NCBI RefSeq assembly: GCF_015477835.1
Contig: NZ_JADLQN010000004.1
Span: forward strand, 124,001-188,000
Length of the DNA stretch: 64,000 bases
From: Nocardia higoensis
Lineage (GTDB): Bacteria; Actinomycetota; Actinomycetes; Mycobacteriales; Mycobacteriaceae
Direction: 5' to 3'
The position numbers were made by a program, and so were the translations under genes. The notes under the pieces are model-generated. The model had not been told where the DNA came from. It worked only from the letters and a program-made list of their open reading frames with translations, and ran no database searches. Positions 60,813-64,000 of this stretch are shown one piece after another; position 1 is the first letter of the stretch; the number at the start of each line of letters is the position of its first letter.

Positions 60813-60979
60813 GACAGCGGTTTCGGTCCACAGCGCACTGACACCAATGTATTTCCGCACTGGAATCACCCCCGGCCACTCGTCGGCGCTCGGTCGCAAT
60901 ACGCCCGGCGCCGCCGTGCCGGTGCGGGTGGTTCGCTGTGCAGCGGCAGTGAGTCTGCTGACGGGGGTGGATGGCCTGC

Positions 60980-61525
60980 TCACGAAGTGAATGCCGGTAC
61001 GACGTAGCTGCGAATCATTTGCTGTTCGATGTCGTTGTCCGGTAGCGGCCAGTGTGCGAAGGACATGACCACGCGCACGATCCACTGCGCCGCGTGGGAG
61101 TTGTCGTCGGCGATTCCGGTGAGTTCCGCTGCAAGACTGCTCAGAAGTGGTGAAGTGTGGATTTGGTCGAGGTCCATCGCGCGTGAGTTGAGTATCGCCG
61201 GTCGTAGCGGGTTGGATCTGATCTGTTCGAGGGCCACGGTGATGGCGGTGACGACTCGTTCGGCGCCGCTGAGTCCCTCCACGGCGTCTCGGACGGTGTC
61301 GACGATGCCGGAGGCCAGGCGCATGAGGACGGCGTCGCGGATCTGGGCTTTGCCACCGGCGTAGCGGTAGATGGTGGCTCTCGAGCAATGCACCCGCGCG
61401 GCCAGTGTTTCGATGTCGAAGGCGTCCAATCCGTGCGTGACGATGAGGTCGGCGGCTGCCGCGTGGATGCGCTCGGCCGCTGCCTCCCGCCGACTATCCC
61501 CGACCACCCAGTCATCGCGAACCAT
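60980..61525 (-). CDS. TetR-family regulator, divergent from P450
   Basis: 181 residues from ATG 61525. N-terminal helix-turn-helix: RIHAAAADLIVTHGLDAFD, ETLAARVHCSRATIYRYAGG, KAQIRDAVLMRLAS. The ligand domain is helical with no diagnostic motif. It diverges from the P450 at 61714 across 188 bp and probably represses it. I did not find a clean palindrome in the gap. Confidence 0.88.
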   Translation of the reverse strand: MVRDDWVVGDSRREAAAERIHAAAADLIVTHGLDAFDIETLAARVHCSRATIYRYAGGKAQIRDAVLMRLASGIVDTVRDAVEGLSGAERVVTAITVALEQIRSNPLRPAILNSRAMDLDQIHTSPLLSSLAAELTGIADDNSHAAQWIVRVVMSFAHWPLPDNDIEQQMIRSYVVPAFTS

Positions 61526-61713
61526 TGCCGTCTCCGTCCGTGAGTCGTTTCCGCAGGACTTCTCGAATCTGAGACGCCGAGCGCGGAACGTTTCACCATT
61601 CTGGCAGGTGCCAGGAATCTCGGTGAGACGGCCAAGTGGCGGCCCGCAATTCACCGATCGCAGCTTTGTCGCAGGTCATTGACGTGATCTCGGCGTCCGG
61701 CCACGGTGGAGCG

Positions 61714-62934
61714 ATGACTTCGCTCGATGGTGGCCTCGGCCTCGCGCTGTTCGAGGACCACAACATCCAGAATCCGTATCCGCTCTACGAGCGGATGCAC
61801 CGGACAGGTCCGGTGCACAGGATCGGAGACTCCGATTTCTATGCCGTGAGCGGTTGGGAGGCGGTAAACGAGGCGGTCACCCGCTGCGGCGATTTCTCCT
61901 CCAACCTGACCGCCGCGATGATGTATGGGCCCGCGGGCACGATCACCACGTTCCCGATGGGTGAACTCGGCGGTCCCACGCAGGCATTGGCAACCGCGGA
62001 CGAGCCGACCCACGGAATGCACCGCAGAGCTCTGCTTCCGCACCTGGCCGCCAAACGCATTCTGGCCTGTGAACCGTTCATCACCGAGACCTTCGACCGG
62101 CTGTGGGACCTCGCCGTCGATAACGGCGGGATCGAGTGGATGTCGGCGATGGCGAACAACCTGCCGATGACGATCGTCGCGAAGATCATCGGTGTGCCCG
62201 ACAGCGACGTCGACACACTGATCCGCTGGAGTTACTCCGCGACGCAGGTGGTCGCGGGGCTGGTCTCCGATGACCAGATGCGGGACGCGGGAGTCGCAAC
62301 GCTGGAACTTGCCGCCTATATCGCCGACCGATTTCGGCAGGCCGCGACCGGCCGGTGCGAGGATCTTCTCGGTGACCTCGCCAGAGCCTGTGCCATCGGC
62401 GAACTCGATGACATCGCGGCGCTGGCCATGATGATCACCTTGTTCAGTGCCGGTGGAGAATCCACGGCTTCGCTGATCGGTTCCGCGGCTTGGATACTCG
62501 CGACCGATCTCGACATCCAGCGGCGAGTCCGTGAACATCCCGAACTCCTGAGCGTCTTCCTCGAAGAGGTTCTGCGTTACGAACCGCCCTTCCGAGGCCA
62601 CTACCGGCATGTCATGAGTGACACCGAACTGTGCGGAGTGCGGATTCGTGAAGGCTCGCGGCTGTTCCTGTTGTGGGGTGCGGCCAACCGAGATCCCGCG
62701 TACTTCGACGACCCCGCCGAATTCCGGCTCGATCGGGTAGCGGCCAAGAACCACCTGAGTTTCGGCCGGGGACCGCACTTCTGCGTCGGCGCTGCTCTGG
62801 CGCGACTCGAAGCCCGGATCGTAATCGGCGGACTGCTGGATCGAACCACCACCCTCCGAGCCGACGACGCAGGACGGTGGTTGCCGAGCCTGCTCGTCAG
62901 ACGCCTGGACCACCTGCACCTGAACATCGGATGA
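61714..62934 (+). CDS. Cytochrome P450
   Basis: 406 residues from ATG 61714. I-helix LFSAGGESTASLIGSAAW, K-helix FLEEVLRYEPPFRGHY (ExxR), heme loop LSFGRGPHFCVGAALARLE. All canonical features are present. Likely controlled by the divergent TetR protein. No redox partner is adjacent and the substrate is unknown. Confidence 0.92.
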   Translation: MTSLDGGLGLALFEDHNIQNPYPLYERMHRTGPVHRIGDSDFYAVSGWEAVNEAVTRCGDFSSNLTAAMMYGPAGTITTFPMGELGGPTQALATADEPTHGMHRRALLPHLAAKRILACEPFITETFDRLWDLAVDNGGIEWMSAMANNLPMTIVAKIIGVPDSDVDTLIRWSYSATQVVAGLVSDDQMRDAGVATLELAAYIADRFRQAATGRCEDLLGDLARACAIGELDDIAALAMMITLFSAGGESTASLIGSAAWILATDLDIQRRVREHPELLSVFLEEVLRYEPPFRGHYRHVMSDTELCGVRIREGSRLFLLWGAANRDPAYFDDPAEFRLDRVAAKNHLSFGRGPHFCVGAALARLEARIVIGGLLDRTTTLRADDAGRWLPSLLVRRLDHLHLNIG

Positions 62935-62985
62935 TCGGCCAGACAAGTGCGTCCGAGTGCCTCGCATGCGGGATCACGGCGCTCA

Positions 62986-63415
62986 CCGCCGGGCCCAGCA
63001 TTGTGCGAGGGAACTGGGGTCACCTCGGTCATGCGCCAGTCCGGCATGGCCGGTGAACGCATCGGCCGCGCTCGTCACAGCGGGCCCAGACCTTTGCCCA
63101 GCACCGAGTCGGCCTGGAGCAGCAGGACATGGCCATGACCGCGTGGTTGCCGGCATCAGTAGAAGGACACCGAGCGCGATCTGAAACCAGGCCACCACGG
63201 GTGACGGGCCGTCGTCGCCGGAACCGATCGCGTCGGCGAGCAGCACGGTCACGGTCGTGACGGCCGGGATCCAGCCGATGGCGAAAGCGGTGCGGTGGCA
63301 GCGGCGTTGTGCGACATCACCATCGAGACGATCGCCACGATCGGGATGGACGAGAGCGCTACGCCGATCGCAGGCGGAGCAGGTCACCGATCACCGTGAT
63401 CATGGCTGCGCCCCA
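62986..63415 (-). pseudogene. Decayed GAP-family membrane protein
   Basis: On the minus strand, pieces of a GAP-family (Sap/LysE-related) transporter can be read in successive frames. AIGVALSSIPIVAIVSMVMS lies in one frame; FAIGWIPAVTTVTVLLADAI, then VAWFQIALGVLLLMPATTRSW, lie in another. Joining them needs at least two frameshifts, and the C-terminal half is not recognisable. The 743-bp stretch 62935-63677 holds nothing else I can support. Confidence 0.4.
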
Positions 63416-63677
63416 CCGTCCGAGGCGGAGGGACGGTCGCCTCCGGTCGGTGGTCCGAGACAGTCGACGGTGTCACCTTCGGGCCCCTTTCGATGGCGCA
63501 GTGACAGCGGCTTCGACCATGATGCTTGCGAACGACGCGCACTTCACCCGGCGTGAGGGAACTCGCGTCCGGCCGCTGATCGGCAACGGCTGGACATTCC
63601 GGCTGATTGCCCGAATGCTGTTCGTGCGCCGAAGTGTCGGCGGGAACTCGTGGTAGCTATCCGAAGGAGCAAGGTCG

Positions 63678-63914
63678 ATGACGATTCGTCGCCACCGGAC
63701 CAGGGTCACGGCAGTCGCGCTCGGCTTCGCGCTCGCCGCGACAGTGGGCGTGTCCGCATGCAGCAAGACCGAGCGCTGGTGTGAACTCGATCGCGGCGAT
63801 GTGCTCGTCGAGAACTATCACTGTGAGAACAACGAGCCGGGCTACGAGTGGGAGCCCGACCACGACAAGCCGAAGTCGAAGAAGAAGCCGATCAAGACGT
63901 CGAAGAAGCACTGA
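63678..63914 (+). CDS. Small lipoprotein with Lys-rich tail
   Basis: 78 residues with an AAGGAG site 10 nt upstream. The signal peptide VTAVALGFALAATVGVSAC ends in a lipobox (GVSAC), so it should be lipid-anchored at the cell surface. The mature part has two more cysteines and a C-terminal lysine-rich run (KPKSKKKPIKTSKKH). No family is recognised. Confidence 0.8.
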   Translation: MTIRRHRTRVTAVALGFALAATVGVSACSKTERWCELDRGDVLVENYHCENNEPGYEWEPDHDKPKSKKKPIKTSKKH

Positions 63915-64000
63915 TTCCACGACAGGCGGCAACAGCGTCCCGCCGGTAGCGATCGCGACAGCTGTGGGCGTTTCCTGCCCATCGCCGCCGGGTACGCCCG

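Overview
The window is high-GC DNA from a mycolic-acid actinomycete, most likely Nocardia or a close relative. Pointers are the dnaG 3' end convergent with an Rv2342-type gene, tRNA genes without an encoded CCA, several P450s, a WS/DGAT acyltransferase, many 4-nt ATGA/GTGA gene overlaps and an apparently leaderless promoter. The genus is inference; no rRNA or other phylogenetic marker is present.

Layout. 1-2.0 kb: dnaG 3' end, Rv2342-like gene, tRNA-Asn and a strong terminator. 2.1-2.8 kb: a gene-scar where a C-terminally truncated L7/L12-like gene abuts a 5'-truncated Nudix gene. 2.8-13.8 kb: a type I-E CRISPR-Cas locus with array 1 (19 repeats), cas6e-cas5e-cas7e-cse2-cas8e on the minus strand, divergent cas3, and array 2 (23 repeats). 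The two arrays point outwards, share a conserved 51-nt leader architecture, and there is no cas1 or cas2. Between cas3 and the array 2 leader lies a two-repeat degenerate mini-array whose 20-nt spacer-like segment matches the cas8e/cas3 divergent start region. The match covers spacer positions 1-5 and 7-13; the single seed mismatch is at position 6, which Cascade does not read. I read this as a candidate Cascade-guided cas autorepressor RNA (CreR-like) and regard it as the most interesting object in the window.

13.9-29.3 kb: accessory chromosome. It holds a pterin dehydratase, an XRE-TPR regulator, a CYP157-like/CYP154-like P450 pair (the first lacks the K-helix ExxR), a stand-alone TrpF-like protein, a P-loop kinase, an erm 5' fragment and an excalibur-domain protein. 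It also holds a winged-helix plus dual-ATPase (HerA-like) two-gene module, a VOC/ArsR/SRPBCC operon with a textbook promoter-operator, and a PQQ-type sugar dehydrogenase lipoprotein.

29.4-48.5 kb: a continuous aromatic catabolism block. Minus-strand genes match creJ-I-H-G-F-E-D-C, the phosphorylation-initiated 4-cresol pathway of Corynebacterium glutamicum, in collinear order. Next come an IclR regulator, a second CreD-like HD protein and pobA, then a pcaR-like IclR gene divergent from pcaHGBLFIJ. Together they should convert 4-cresol via 4-hydroxybenzoate and protocatechuate to succinyl-CoA and acetyl-CoA. Three near-identical 15-bp palindromes sit before creJ, before pobA and between pcaR and pcaH, and probably tie the block into one regulon.

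49.3-57.2 kb: kdpFABCDE potassium uptake operon with an extra small membrane protein in front. 57.3-64 kb: ppnP, WS/DGAT, a GRDP-like gene, a frameshifted TM plus Gly/Cys/His-rich gene, tRNA-Met, a TetR-P450 pair, a decayed GAP-family gene and a small lipoprotein.
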